From Hyphomicrobium sp. (GTDB lineage: Bacteria; Pseudomonadota; Alphaproteobacteria; Rhizobiales; Hyphomicrobiaceae), in the NCBI GenBank assembly GCA_022843145.1, contig JALHOF010000008.1:1-64000 (forward strand): a DNA stretch of 64,000 nucleotides. The letters run 5' to 3'. Under the pieces are notes generated by a model that did not search any database, was not told the DNA's origin, and saw nothing but the letters and a program-made list of their open reading frames with translations. Shown in pieces: positions 43,364 to 52,607 of this stretch (position 1 is the first letter of the stretch; every line of letters begins with the position of its first letter). Position numbers and translations under genes: made by a program.

Positions 43364-45259
43364 ATGACCACTCCGACGAGCCCGCACACGGGCGCCCTCG
43401 CCGGCCATGCTCTCAGCCTGCTCGCGATGCTCATTTTGGCCGCCCTGCCGCTCGCGGCGAAGGCGACACCTTCCGCAGCGGCCGAACCGGTTCGGCATCA
43501 TGCGCTTTCGCTGGTCGGCAAGCCCAAGTTCGCCGCCGACTTCAAGCATTTCGACTGGGTCAACCCCGACGCGCCGAAGGGCGGCGTCCTTCGCCAGTCC
43601 GACATCGGGACATTCGACAGCCTCAACGGCTATTCGATCCAGGGCAACGCTGCCGAAGGACTGGGCCTGCTCGACGACAGCCTGATGATTTCGAGCCCCG
43701 ACGAGCCTTCGACCCAATATTGCCTCATCTGCGAATGGGTCAGCTATCCCGACGATTTCTCGTCCGCCACGTTCAAGTTGCGGCAGGGCGCCCGGTTCCA
43801 CGACGGCCAGCCGATCACGCCGGACGACGTCATTTTCAGCATGCAGACGCTGAAGGTCGTCCATCCACAGTTCGCGCTCTACTACAAGAACGTATCCAAG
43901 GCGGAGAAGACCGGCGACCTCGAGGTGACGTTCAGCTTCGACAGCAAGGGCAATCGCGAATTGCCGATGATCGTCGGCGAACTCCCCATTCTTCCAAAGC
44001 ATTTCTGGAACGCAAAGGGCGCCAACGGCGAACCGCGTGACCTCGCAAAATCGTCTCTCGAAATGCCGCTCGGTTCCGGTGCCTATAGAATCAAGTCGTT
44101 CGAGCCGGCCCGACAGATTACCTATGAGCGGGTCAAGGATTACTGGGCGAAGGATTTGCCGGCCGTCCGCGGGCAGTTCAACTACGACGAAATTTCGTTC
44201 CTCTACTTCCGTGACGCCGTCCCGGCTTTCGAAGCGTTCAAATCCGGACAGCTCGACGTCTGGCCCGAGACCAGCGCTAACCGTTGGAACACGCAGTACG
44301 GTTTCGACGCCGTTACCAAGGGCATGGTCAAGAAGGAAGCGCTGCCGCACAAGCGCGTCGCACCGATGCAGGCGTTCGCCTTCAATCAGCGCCGCAAGCA
44401 GTTCCAAGACCCGCGCGTGCGCCAGGCGTTCGCGCTCGCTTTCAACTTCGAAGAAGCCAACAAGAGCCTGTTCTATGGCCAGTACGTGCGCGTCGCGAGC
44501 TTCTTCGACAACTCCGAACTGAAGTCGTCGGGTCTGCCGCAAGGGCGCGAACTCGAGATCCTGAAGGAGATCGAGAAGGAGGTCCCGGCCGAGGTCTTCA
44601 CCACGGAGTGGAAGAACCCCGTCAACGCCGCGGCCGGAGATTTCCGCAAGAACATGGGTCTCGCCGCGAAGCTGTTTCAAGAGGCGGGCTGGACGCAGAA
44701 GGGCGGCGCCCTCGTCAATGCCGCGGGCGAGCCGCTCGTCGCCGAGGTCATGCTCGTCCAGCCCGACTTCGAGCGCATCGTGCTGCCTTACGTGAAAGAG
44801 CTCGAAAAGCTCGGTGTCAAGGCGACAATCCGCATCGTCGATACGTCGCAGTACAAGCGCCGTATCGACACCTACGATTTCGACATCATCGTCCACTCCG
44901 TCGCGCAGTCGCACTCGCCCGGCAACGAGCAACGCAACTACTGGGGCTCGGCCGCCGCCGATCGCGAGGGCAGCCGCAACGTGATGGGCATCAAGAACTC
45001 GGCCATCGACAAGCTCATCGACCGCGTCGTGTTCGCCAAGGATCGCGACGAGCTGGTCGCCGCCACCCGCGCGCTCGACCGCGTTCTGCTGTGGAACCAC
45101 TATCTCGTGCCGCAATGGCATTACCCGTTCGAACGCCTTGCGGTATGGGACAAGTTTGGCCGGCCCGAGAGACTGCCATCGCAGGCCGCATCGCTGTCGC
45201 GCGTGTGGTGGATCGACGACGCCAAAGCCAAGGCGCTCGCCGCGCAGAAGAGCCAGTGA
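43364..45259 (+). CDS. yejA: Oligopeptide ABC transporter solute-binding protein 1 (YejA-like)
   Basis: The 631-residue protein has a signal peptide (ALSLLAMLILAALPLAAKAT) and the family 5 binding-protein domain, with the YejA pattern FDWVNPDAPKGGVLRQSDIG near residue 65 and PMIVGELPILPKHFW. It binds peptides in the periplasm for the YejBEF importer. GGGAGGA precedes the ATG at 43364. The stop overlaps the next start (TGATG), so translation of the second binding protein is coupled. Confidence 0.92.
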   Translation: MTTPTSPHTGALAGHALSLLAMLILAALPLAAKATPSAAAEPVRHHALSLVGKPKFAADFKHFDWVNPDAPKGGVLRQSDIGTFDSLNGYSIQGNAAEGLGLLDDSLMISSPDEPSTQYCLICEWVSYPDDFSSATFKLRQGARFHDGQPITPDDVIFSMQTLKVVHPQFALYYKNVSKAEKTGDLEVTFSFDSKGNRELPMIVGELPILPKHFWNAKGANGEPRDLAKSSLEMPLGSGAYRIKSFEPARQITYERVKDYWAKDLPAVRGQFNYDEISFLYFRDAVPAFEAFKSGQLDVWPETSANRWNTQYGFDAVTKGMVKKEALPHKRVAPMQAFAFNQRRKQFQDPRVRQAFALAFNFEEANKSLFYGQYVRVASFFDNSELKSSGLPQGRELEILKEIEKEVPAEVFTTEWKNPVNAAAGDFRKNMGLAAKLFQEAGWTQKGGALVNAAGEPLVAEVMLVQPDFERIVLPYVKELEKLGVKATIRIVDTSQYKRRIDTYDFDIIVHSVAQSHSPGNEQRNYWGSAAADREGSRNVMGIKNSAIDKLIDRVVFAKDRDELVAATRALDRVLLWNHYLVPQWHYPFERLAVWDKFGRPERLPSQAASLSRVWWIDDAKAKALAAQKSQ

Positions 45260-47091
45260 TGCGCGTCGCTATCATGCGGTACTCGGTGGCGGCAGCCGTG
45301 CTCGCGACCGCCGCCCTGCTGGCGGGACCAGCGACCGCCGAACCCAAGCACGGCCTTTCTGTGTTCGGCGATCTGAAGTATCCGGCTGACTTCACGCACT
45401 TCGGCTACGTGAACCCATCCGCGCCGAAGGGTGGTCGAATGTCTTTGATCGGCTCCGCAGGCCGCATCACCTTCGACAGCTTCAACAACTTCATCCTCAA
45501 GGGCGACCCCGCCCAGGGTCTCGATTATCTGTTCGACAGCCTCATGGTGCGCGCCCATGACGAGCCCGATGCCGTCTATGGCCTCGTCGCCAAGGATGCC
45601 GACGTCGCCGCCGACGGACGCGCAGTCACGTTCCGGCTGCGCCCCGAGGCGAAGTTCGCCGACGGCACGCCGGTCACGGCGGCGGACGCGGTGTTTTCGT
45701 TCGAGACCTTGAAGAAGGACGGCCACCCCTCGATCAGCCTATCGCTCCGCGACGTCGAGACCGCCGAAGCCATCGATACGCTGACCGTGCGCTACACGTT
45801 CAAGGGCGAGCTCATCCGCGACCTGCCGATGACGGTCGCAGTGCTGCCGCTGCTTTCGAAAGCCTACTACGCGACGAAGCCATTTGCCGAAACCTCGCTC
45901 GAGCCGCCGCTCGGTTCCGGCCCTTATCGGATCTCGGACAATCGCCCCGGCACGTTCGTCACCTACAAACGCCGTGACGACTACTGGGCCAAGGATCTGG
46001 CGGTCAACCGCGGCCGCTTCAATTTCGACGAACTGCGCTACGAGTACTTCCGCGACCGCAATGTCGAACTGGAGAACCTGTTCAACGGCACGTTTGATTT
46101 CCGCGAAGAGTTCACCTCGCTGCATTGGGCGACCGGCTACGACAAGCCGCCCGTGAAGGACGGCCGCATCGTGCGGCTGACGCTGCCCGACAACAGCCCG
46201 TCGGGCGCGCAGGGTTTCTTCATCAACACCCGCCGCGACAAGTTCAAGGACTGGCGCATCAGGAAAGCGCTCGACCTCGCCTTCGACTTCGAGTGGTCGA
46301 ACAAGAACCTGTTTTTCGGCCTCTACACCCGCACCGGCAGCTTCTTCGAGAATTCCGACATGAAGGCGAAGGGGCTGCCGAGCCCCGAGGAATTGAAACT
46401 TCTGGAGCCGCACCGCGGCAAGCTTCCGGAGGCCGTGTTCGGCGAACCCTATTCGCCGCCCGTCACCGACGGATCGGGCTCCGACCGCAAACTCTTGCGC
46501 GAAGCGGCGACGCTGCTCGATCAGGCCGGCCTCAAGGTCGTCAACGGCAAGCGCGTCGACCCCAAGGGAGAACCGTTCCAGATCGAGATCCTGCTGTTCG
46601 ACGCCGGCTTCGAGCGCATCGTCGGGCCCTACGTCGAGAACCTGAAGCGGCTCGGCCTCGATGCCTCGATGCGCAAAGTGGATCCCGCGCAATATGAACG
46701 CCGTGTCAAATCGTTCGACTTCGACATGACGGTCAAACGCTATGTCATGCGGCTGACACCCGGCATCGAAATGAAAACCTACTGGAGCTCGGACGCCGCT
46801 CGCATGGACGGCAGCCAGAACCTCGCCGGCATCACGGATCCGGTGATCGACGACTTGATCTCGAAGGTCGTCGCCGCCCGCTCACGCGCCGAGCTGCTGG
46901 TGGCAACACGCGCCATCGACCGCGTGCTGCGCGCCGGGTACTACTGGGTTCCGCACTGGTACAAAGCCGCGCACAACCTCGCGTTCTGGAATAAGTTCAG
47001 CCGGCCGGAGACCAAACCGCTCTATGAGCGCGGCGTCGTGCACACATGGTGGTATGATGCCGCCAAAGCCCAATCCCTGAAGCCCAATTGA
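45259..47091 (+). CDS. yejA: Oligopeptide ABC transporter solute-binding protein 2 (YejA-like)
   Basis: The 610-residue protein has a signal peptide (AAAVLATAALLAGPATAEP) and the same family 5 domain: HFGYVNPSAPKGGRMSLIGS, PMTVAVLPLLSKAYY, and the C-terminal Trp/Tyr-rich end RAGYYWVPHWYKAAHN. It is a paralog of the preceding gene, clearly diverged, not a recent copy. The ATG sits on the stop codon of the first gene (one-base overlap). Both proteins probably feed the same permease with different peptides or affinity. Confidence 0.92.
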   Translation: MRVAIMRYSVAAAVLATAALLAGPATAEPKHGLSVFGDLKYPADFTHFGYVNPSAPKGGRMSLIGSAGRITFDSFNNFILKGDPAQGLDYLFDSLMVRAHDEPDAVYGLVAKDADVAADGRAVTFRLRPEAKFADGTPVTAADAVFSFETLKKDGHPSISLSLRDVETAEAIDTLTVRYTFKGELIRDLPMTVAVLPLLSKAYYATKPFAETSLEPPLGSGPYRISDNRPGTFVTYKRRDDYWAKDLAVNRGRFNFDELRYEYFRDRNVELENLFNGTFDFREEFTSLHWATGYDKPPVKDGRIVRLTLPDNSPSGAQGFFINTRRDKFKDWRIRKALDLAFDFEWSNKNLFFGLYTRTGSFFENSDMKAKGLPSPEELKLLEPHRGKLPEAVFGEPYSPPVTDGSGSDRKLLREAATLLDQAGLKVVNGKRVDPKGEPFQIEILLFDAGFERIVGPYVENLKRLGLDASMRKVDPAQYERRVKSFDFDMTVKRYVMRLTPGIEMKTYWSSDAARMDGSQNLAGITDPVIDDLISKVVAARSRAELLVATRAIDRVLRAGYYWVPHWYKAAHNLAFWNKFSRPETKPLYERGVVHTWWYDAAKAQSLKPN

Positions 47092-47127
47092 TTCGCAGCA
47101 ATTGCGAACCGGGCGCACCGAGGCGAC

Positions 47128-48249
47128 ATGGCCGCATATCTGTTCAAGCGCATATTGCTGATCATCCCGACGCTCATCGGCATCATGCTGATCAGCTTCG
47201 CCGTCATCCAGTTCGCACCCGGCGGCCCGGTCGAGCGGATGATCGCGCAATTGACCGGCAGCGACGTCTCGATGACCTCGCGCATCGGCGGCGGCTCGGG
47301 TGACGGGCTTTCGGGCGGCAGCGGTCAGGCGCAACCCGGCCAGGGCATGGCCGACGGCGTCGGCTCGAAATATCGCGGCGCGCAGGGTCTCGACCCCGAA
47401 TTCGTCAAGAGCCTCGAGAAACAGTTCGGGTTCGACAAGCCGGCCCACGAGCGCTTCTTCATCATGATGAAGAACTACTTCACCTTCGATTTCGGCAAGA
47501 GCTACTTCCGCGACACGCCGGTGATCGAACTGATCAAGGAAAAGCTGCCGGTATCCATCTCGCTCGGCCTGTGGATGACGCTGATCACCTACCTGATCTC
47601 GATCCCGCTCGGCATCCGCAAGGCCGTCCGTGACGGCGAGCCCTTCGACACCTGGACTTCCGGCGCGCTCGTCATCGGCTATGCGATCCCCGGCTTTCTC
47701 ATCGCCGTGCTCTTGCTCATCCTTTTCGCCGGCTCGTCGTTCTTCCAGTGGTTCCCCTCGCGTGGCCTGTCGTCCGACAATTGGGCCGACCTTTCGCTAT
47801 GGGGCAAGATCATCGACTACTTCTGGCACCTCGCTCTTCCGATCGTCGCGATGGCGCTCGGCGCGTTCACCACCATGACCTTCCTGACCAAAAACTCGTT
47901 CCTCGACGAGATCAGGAAGCAGTACGTCATGACCGCGCGCGCCAAGGGCCTCGACGAGAAACAGGTTCTCTACGGACACATCTTCCGCAACGCCATGCTG
48001 CTCATCATCGCCGGCTTTCCCGGCGCTTTCATCGGCGCATTTTTCTCCGGCAGTCTCCTGATCGAGACCATCTTCTCGCTCGACGGACTGGGCCTTTTGA
48101 CCTTCGAGGCGATCGATAAGCGCGACTATCCGCTCGTCTTCGCCAACATTTACATCTTCTCGCTGCTCGGCCTGATCGTGAACCTCGTCTCCGACTTCAT
48201 CTATACGATGGTCGATCCGCGCATCGATTTCGAGAGCCGGGAGGTCTGA
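47128..48249 (+). CDS. yejB: Oligopeptide ABC transporter permease (YejB)
   Basis: The 373-residue protein begins AYLFKRILLIIPTLIGIMLI with the PGGPVERM motif, and has six membrane helices. The EAA-like coupling loop reads TARAKGLDEKQVLYGHIFRN. A Gly-rich insert at residues about 52-90 after the first helix is characteristic of YejB compared with DppB. It pairs with YejE, whose gene follows after two bases. Confidence 0.93.
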   Translation: MAAYLFKRILLIIPTLIGIMLISFAVIQFAPGGPVERMIAQLTGSDVSMTSRIGGGSGDGLSGGSGQAQPGQGMADGVGSKYRGAQGLDPEFVKSLEKQFGFDKPAHERFFIMMKNYFTFDFGKSYFRDTPVIELIKEKLPVSISLGLWMTLITYLISIPLGIRKAVRDGEPFDTWTSGALVIGYAIPGFLIAVLLLILFAGSSFFQWFPSRGLSSDNWADLSLWGKIIDYFWHLALPIVAMALGAFTTMTFLTKNSFLDEIRKQYVMTARAKGLDEKQVLYGHIFRNAMLLIIAGFPGAFIGAFFSGSLLIETIFSLDGLGLLTFEAIDKRDYPLVFANIYIFSLLGLIVNLVSDFIYTMVDPRIDFESREV

Positions 48250-48251
48250 TC

Positions 48252-49457
48252 GTGGACGCCCGCACCGAGGATGAGAGTGTGCCAGCGCCGCTGTCGAAGC
48301 CGCCGCGCGCCGCAACCTGGCGCGGCGAGATCGAGCGCCGGCTCACGCTGACACCGCTCAATCGCCGCCGCTGGGAGAACTTCAAGGCCAACCGCCGCGG
48401 CTACTGGAGCCTCGTTCTCTTCCTGGTTCTGTTTATCGGCTCGCTGTTTGCCGAGTTCATCGCCAACGACCGTCCGTTGCTCGTCCGATACAAGGGCGAG
48501 CTCCTGGTCCCCGTGCTGGTCGACTATCCCGAGCAGAAATTCGGCGGCTTCCTCGCCGTCACCGACTACAAGGATCCCGTCAACAGCGAGGAGATCGAGA
48601 AGAACGGCTGGATGCTGTGGCCGCCAATTCGATACTCGTATTCGACGATCAACAAGGACTATCCCGGCCGGAAGGGCGCCGAAGGCATCTGCCTCGGCTA
48701 TCCCGCGCCGCCACCGTGGTCATCGAACGCGGCCTTGTGCGACGCGACGCCCGACAAGCTCGAACGTTACCAAGCCTTCGGCAACCGCAATTGGCTCGGC
48801 CTCGACAATCAGGGCCGAGATGTGCTCGCGCGCGTCATCTATGGCTTCCGCATATCGGTGCTGTTCGGCCTCGTGCTGACGTTCTTCTCCGCGATCATCG
48901 GTATTACCGCCGGCGCGGTGCAAGGCTATTTCGGCGGCCGCGTCGATCTCATCTTCCAGCGCTTCCTCGAGATCTGGTCTTCGATCCCGTCGCTGTTCGT
49001 ATTGCTCATCATCTCGTCCGTGCTGGTTCCCGGGTTCTGGACGCTTCTCGGCACACTGCTGCTATTCCAGTGGGTAACGCTGGTCGGCGTCGTGCGCGCC
49101 GAGTTCCTGCGCGCACGCAACTTCGAATACGTCACCGCTGCCCGCGCGCTCGGGCTCAGCGACGCGAAGATCATGTGGAAGCACCTTTTGCCCAACGCCA
49201 TGGTGGCGACGCTGACGTTCCTGCCGTTCAAGCTGTCGGGCTCGATCTCGGCTCTGACCGCGCTCGACTTCCTCGGTCTCGGTCTGCCGCCCGGCTCACC
49301 CTCGCTCGGCGAACTCCTGCTGCAGGGCAAGAAGCATCTCGAAGCGCCGTGGCTCGGCCTTGCCGGCTTCTTCTCGATCGCCGTCACGCTGTCGCTTCTG
49401 ATCTTCATCGGCGAGGCTGTCCGCGACGCCCTCGACCCGCGCAAGACATTCAAGTAG
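48252..49457 (+). CDS. yejE: Oligopeptide ABC transporter permease (YejE)
   Basis: The 401-residue protein starts with GTG. It has an N-terminal cytoplasmic extension, a first helix, a large periplasmic loop (residues about 80-195) typical of YejE, and the permease core with coupling loop TAARALGLSDAKIMWKHLLP. It ends in the LDPRKTFK motif common to these permeases. It starts two bases after yejB and is followed after eight bases by yejF, so one operon is certain. Confidence 0.93.
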   Translation: MDARTEDESVPAPLSKPPRAATWRGEIERRLTLTPLNRRRWENFKANRRGYWSLVLFLVLFIGSLFAEFIANDRPLLVRYKGELLVPVLVDYPEQKFGGFLAVTDYKDPVNSEEIEKNGWMLWPPIRYSYSTINKDYPGRKGAEGICLGYPAPPPWSSNAALCDATPDKLERYQAFGNRNWLGLDNQGRDVLARVIYGFRISVLFGLVLTFFSAIIGITAGAVQGYFGGRVDLIFQRFLEIWSSIPSLFVLLIISSVLVPGFWTLLGTLLLFQWVTLVGVVRAEFLRARNFEYVTAARALGLSDAKIMWKHLLPNAMVATLTFLPFKLSGSISALTALDFLGLGLPPGSPSLGELLLQGKKHLEAPWLGLAGFFSIAVTLSLLIFIGEAVRDALDPRKTFK

Positions 49458-49465
49458 AGGGCCCG

Positions 49466-51100
49466 ATGACATCCACCGAGACCCTCCTCCACGCGCGAAA
49501 GCTGTCGGTCGCCTTCAGCCAGGGCGGCAAGACGACGACCGCCGTCGACCGCGTGTCGTTCACCATCCACAAAGGCGAGACCGTGGCACTCGTCGGCGAA
49601 TCCGGGTCCGGCAAAACGGTGTCCGCGCTCTCGATCCTGCGGCTGTTGAACTACCCCGCCGCGTCTCATCCCTCGGGCGAGATCTTCTTCCGCGGCCGCA
49701 ATCTTCTGACTGCCACCGAAGAGGAAATGCAGGGTATCCGCGGCGACAAGATCTCGATCATCTTCCAGGAACCGATGACCTCGCTCAATCCCCTGCACAC
49801 GATCGAAAAGCAGGTCGGCGAGATCCTTCGCGTCCACCGTGGCATGAATGAAGCAGACACGCGCGCCCGCGTGCTCGAGCTGTTGCTGAAGGTCGGCATC
49901 CGCGAGCCCGAGAAGCGGCTCGGCGCATTCCCGCATCAGTTGTCGGGCGGCCAGCGCCAGCGGGTGATGATCGCGATGGCGCTCGCCAACGAACCAGACC
50001 TGTTGATCGCCGACGAGCCGACGACCGCGCTCGACGTGACGATCCAGGCGCAGATCCTCGAACTCCTTCGCGATCTCCAGCGCGAGATGGGCATGGCCAT
50101 GCTGCTCATCACCCACGACCTCGGCATCGTCCGCAAGATGGCCGAGCGCGTCTACGTGATGAAGTCCGGCGCCGTCGTCGAGGAGGGCCCCACCGCCGCG
50201 ATCTTCGAAAATCCGCAGCATCCCTACACGCGCCACCTGATCGCCGCCGAGCCGAAGGGCGCGCCGCCGTCCGTCGATGATACGAAGCCGATCGTCGTCG
50301 AGACCGACGATCTCAAAGTTTGGTTCCCGATCAAGAAGGGCTTGCTTCGCCGCACCGTCGATCACGTCAAGGCGGTCGATGGCCTGTCGCTGAAGCTGCG
50401 CGCCGGACAGACGCTCGGCGTGGTCGGCGAATCGGGTTCCGGCAAGACCACGCTCGGTCTCGCCATCATGCGCCTCGTCGCCTCGAAAGGCCCGATCGCC
50501 TACGTCGGCCGCCGCATCGACGGACTCTCGTCGCAGCAGATGCGGCCCCTGCGCCGCGAAATGCAGATCGTGTTCCAGGACCCCTACGGATCGCTGTCGC
50601 CGCGCCTTTCGGTGGCCGAGATCATCGAGGAAGGCCTGCTGATCCAGCGCCCCGACATGGGCTACGACGACCGCCGCTCGCGCGTGGCCGAGGCGTTGAG
50701 CGAAGTCGGCCTGGATCCCGCGGCGATGGACCGATATCCACACGAGTTCTCGGGCGGGCAGCGCCAGCGCATCGCCATCGCGCGAGCGATGGTGCTCGAA
50801 CCGAAGTTCATCATGCTCGACGAGCCGACAAGCGCGCTCGACATGAGCGTGCAGGCGCAAATCGTCGACCTCCTGCGCGAACTGCAGGAGCGGCGTGGCC
50901 TTGCCTATCTCTTCATCAGCCACGATCTCAAAGTCGTGCGCGCGCTCTGCAACTACGTCATCGTCATGAAGAACGGCAAGAGTGTCGAGGAAGGCCCAGC
51001 GCGCCAGATCTTCGAGACGCCGCGCGAGGACTATACGCGCGCGCTGCTTGCAGCCGCCTTCGACCTGACTGTCGCCCATCGCGCGGCCACCGCCGTCTAA
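49466..51100 (+). CDS. yejF: Oligopeptide ABC transporter, dual ATPase (YejF)
   Basis: The 544-residue protein has two ABC ATPase domains. Walker A motifs GESGSGKT lie near residues 43 and 319, signatures LSGGQRQR near 158 and FSGGQRQR near 429, and Walker B motifs are [12 protein letters not shown] and [11 protein letters not shown]. It energises YejB/YejE. The Yej system in other bacteria imports microcin C-like and antimicrobial peptides and contributes to peptide resistance or uptake; which peptides are used here is not known. Confidence 0.94.
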   Translation: MTSTETLLHARKLSVAFSQGGKTTTAVDRVSFTIHKGETVALVGESGSGKTVSALSILRLLNYPAASHPSGEIFFRGRNLLTATEEEMQGIRGDKISIIFQEPMTSLNPLHTIEKQVGEILRVHRGMNEADTRARVLELLLKVGIREPEKRLGAFPHQLSGGQRQRVMIAMALANEPDLLIADEPTTALDVTIQAQILELLRDLQREMGMAMLLITHDLGIVRKMAERVYVMKSGAVVEEGPTAAIFENPQHPYTRHLIAAEPKGAPPSVDDTKPIVVETDDLKVWFPIKKGLLRRTVDHVKAVDGLSLKLRAGQTLGVVGESGSGKTTLGLAIMRLVASKGPIAYVGRRIDGLSSQQMRPLRREMQIVFQDPYGSLSPRLSVAEIIEEGLLIQRPDMGYDDRRSRVAEALSEVGLDPAAMDRYPHEFSGGQRQRIAIARAMVLEPKFIMLDEPTSALDMSVQAQIVDLLRELQERRGLAYLFISHDLKVVRALCNYVIVMKNGKSVEEGPARQIFETPREDYTRALLAAAFDLTVAHRAATAV

Positions 51101-51199
51101 TCAGGCGTCGGTCCGTGCCGGACTTGCAAATGCCAGACGTTCGGCCATCCTGGCCGCCGCACGCATCCACTGATTCTTCCCATATCCATCTGGACGCTC

Positions 51200-51661
51200 A
51201 TGGTCGCCGAAGACGTTTACCGCTCCAGCCTGCAAGCCACGATCGCGACCTTGCGCAAGTGGGTTCCGGCCATTGCTGCCTCGGCGCGGATCGAGCAGAC
51301 CGAAGGACACGACGTCTGGAAGCTGTCGGTTGCGCCGACGGTCCCGGCGGCCTGTCCGTTCGAATTGATGCTGCGCACTGACCAGAAGTTCGATCTTTCG
51401 ATCGCGGGCGAAATTTTCGAGGATCAGCCCGTTTCGTCGCTCGATCTATTCCTGCCGCTGATCGATGCGATCGCGGCCGGCCGGGTCATTCAGCGCGAGA
51501 CTGTCAGCACCGCGACCGCCGCGCCACTCTCGCTCGAAACGCGCGTCACGCTGGCCAACGGCGCGGTGTGGTCGAAAATACGTGAACTGCCCGGCGGTCA
51601 TGCGATTCATACTGGCGATACCCTCGTCCAGGACCGCCACTTCATCCCGTATCGCCGCTGA
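51200..51661 (+). CDS. Hypothetical cytoplasmic protein, 153 aa
   Basis: The product begins MVAEDVYRSSLQATIATLRK and has mixed alpha-beta composition with no signal peptide. There is a recurring F-E-L-M-L-R and F-D-L-S-I-A-G-E-I-F strand pattern, and the tail is VWSKIRELPGGHAIHTGDTL. It lies 99 bases after the Yej operon on the same strand and ends 22 bases before the convergent NlpC/P60 gene. I do not recognise the family. Confidence 0.6.
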   Translation: MVAEDVYRSSLQATIATLRKWVPAIAASARIEQTEGHDVWKLSVAPTVPAACPFELMLRTDQKFDLSIAGEIFEDQPVSSLDLFLPLIDAIAAGRVIQRETVSTATAAPLSLETRVTLANGAVWSKIRELPGGHAIHTGDTLVQDRHFIPYRR

Positions 51662-51683
51662 CACCATTGCCGCCGAATGCACG

Positions 51684-52607
51684 CTATGCCACGCGCTTGG
51701 TGGCGCCGAACCGCTTGATGGCAGCGATCCCCTGCCCGGTCTTGGCGATGCGGGCCGCGGCGTCGTGCAGCGTTTCGACGACCGTCTCCATATGGTGCGC
51801 GTTGGCATGCACCAGCATGAGGCCATCGACCATAACGCCGACATGCCCCTTCCAGAACACGAGATCGCCGCGCTCAAGTCCGTCGAGCGAGTCGGGGATA
51901 AGGACATTCGTGCCGAGTTCCGCCTGTTGCATGTCACTGTCGCGCGGACAGATCATGCCCGCCGCGTGCAAGGACAGCTGCACGAGACCCGAGCAGTCGA
52001 GCCCGATCCGCGTCTTTCCGCCCCAGAGGTACGGCGTGCCCACCAGCCGTTCTACGACCTCGACGAAATCGCGCTCGAACCGCCCCGTCTCGCCGATGTG
52101 CCGCGCGACCACGTAGCCGCCGCTTTCCAGGCGCGCAAACGCGCCGTCGACCACTGCCACGGCAAGCCGCGCATTGAGCGACAAATGCATCAGCGGCGGC
52201 GCTTTCATGTCGGGCACAGGATAGACGAACGTACCGAGCGCCCTGACGCGATGTGTCGAATCGCGCACTTCGGCCGACAGCGTATCCGCCGGCAGATAGC
52301 CGACATATCCGTCGTGATCGAGCTGCACCCAGGCCCAACCCTCCGCCTCGTCGAAGACCGTCGCCGCCTCGCCGAAGATCGCCTCGGTCTCGAACCCCGC
52401 GCTGGCCACGGGCTTGCGCCGCAGCGGCACCGCCGGCCGCGCGACCTGCCGCCGCGTGCCGCTGACGTAGCGCGGCGCGGTCACTTTGCCATAGAGCGAC
52501 TGCGCCGCAAGGTCCGCACGAAACGGAAACCGGCGCGGATCGAGCGGCGCGGCAGTCCGCGACGGTTCGTCTCCTGCGCTTGTCCCGCCGCGCTTCTCGC
52601 CTGTCAT
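51684..52607 (-). CDS. NlpC/P60-family cysteine peptidase with SH3-like domains
   Basis: The 307-residue protein has bacterial SH3-like segments (about residues 55-160) and a C-terminal NlpC/P60 domain. Its catalytic Cys is in GLDCSGLVQLSLHAAG, the His in GDLVFWKGHVGVMVDG, and a second polar residue in LMLVHANAHH. Enzymes of this type cut D-glutamyl-diaminopimelate bonds of peptidoglycan peptides. No signal peptide is present, so it may act on recycled muropeptides in the cytoplasm. ATGA overlap couples it to the aminopeptidase gene. Confidence 0.88.
   Translation of the reverse strand: MTGEKRGGTSAGDEPSRTAAPLDPRRFPFRADLAAQSLYGKVTAPRYVSGTRRQVARPAVPLRRKPVASAGFETEAIFGEAATVFDEAEGWAWVQLDHDGYVGYLPADTLSAEVRDSTHRVRALGTFVYPVPDMKAPPLMHLSLNARLAVAVVDGAFARLESGGYVVARHIGETGRFERDFVEVVERLVGTPYLWGGKTRIGLDCSGLVQLSLHAAGMICPRDSDMQQAELGTNVLIPDSLDGLERGDLVFWKGHVGVMVDGLMLVHANAHHMETVVETLHDAAARIAKTGQGIAAIKRFGATKRVA

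Noticed and set aside
44284-45258. Upstream extension of the second solute-binding gene
   Set aside because: The extension overlaps the first binding protein in another frame; signal peptide and TGATG overlap fix the start at 45259.
48926-51079. 717-codon minus-strand frame opposite yejE/yejF
   Set aside because: It is antisense to two clear ABC genes and has shadow composition; length alone reflects codon bias in GC-rich DNA.
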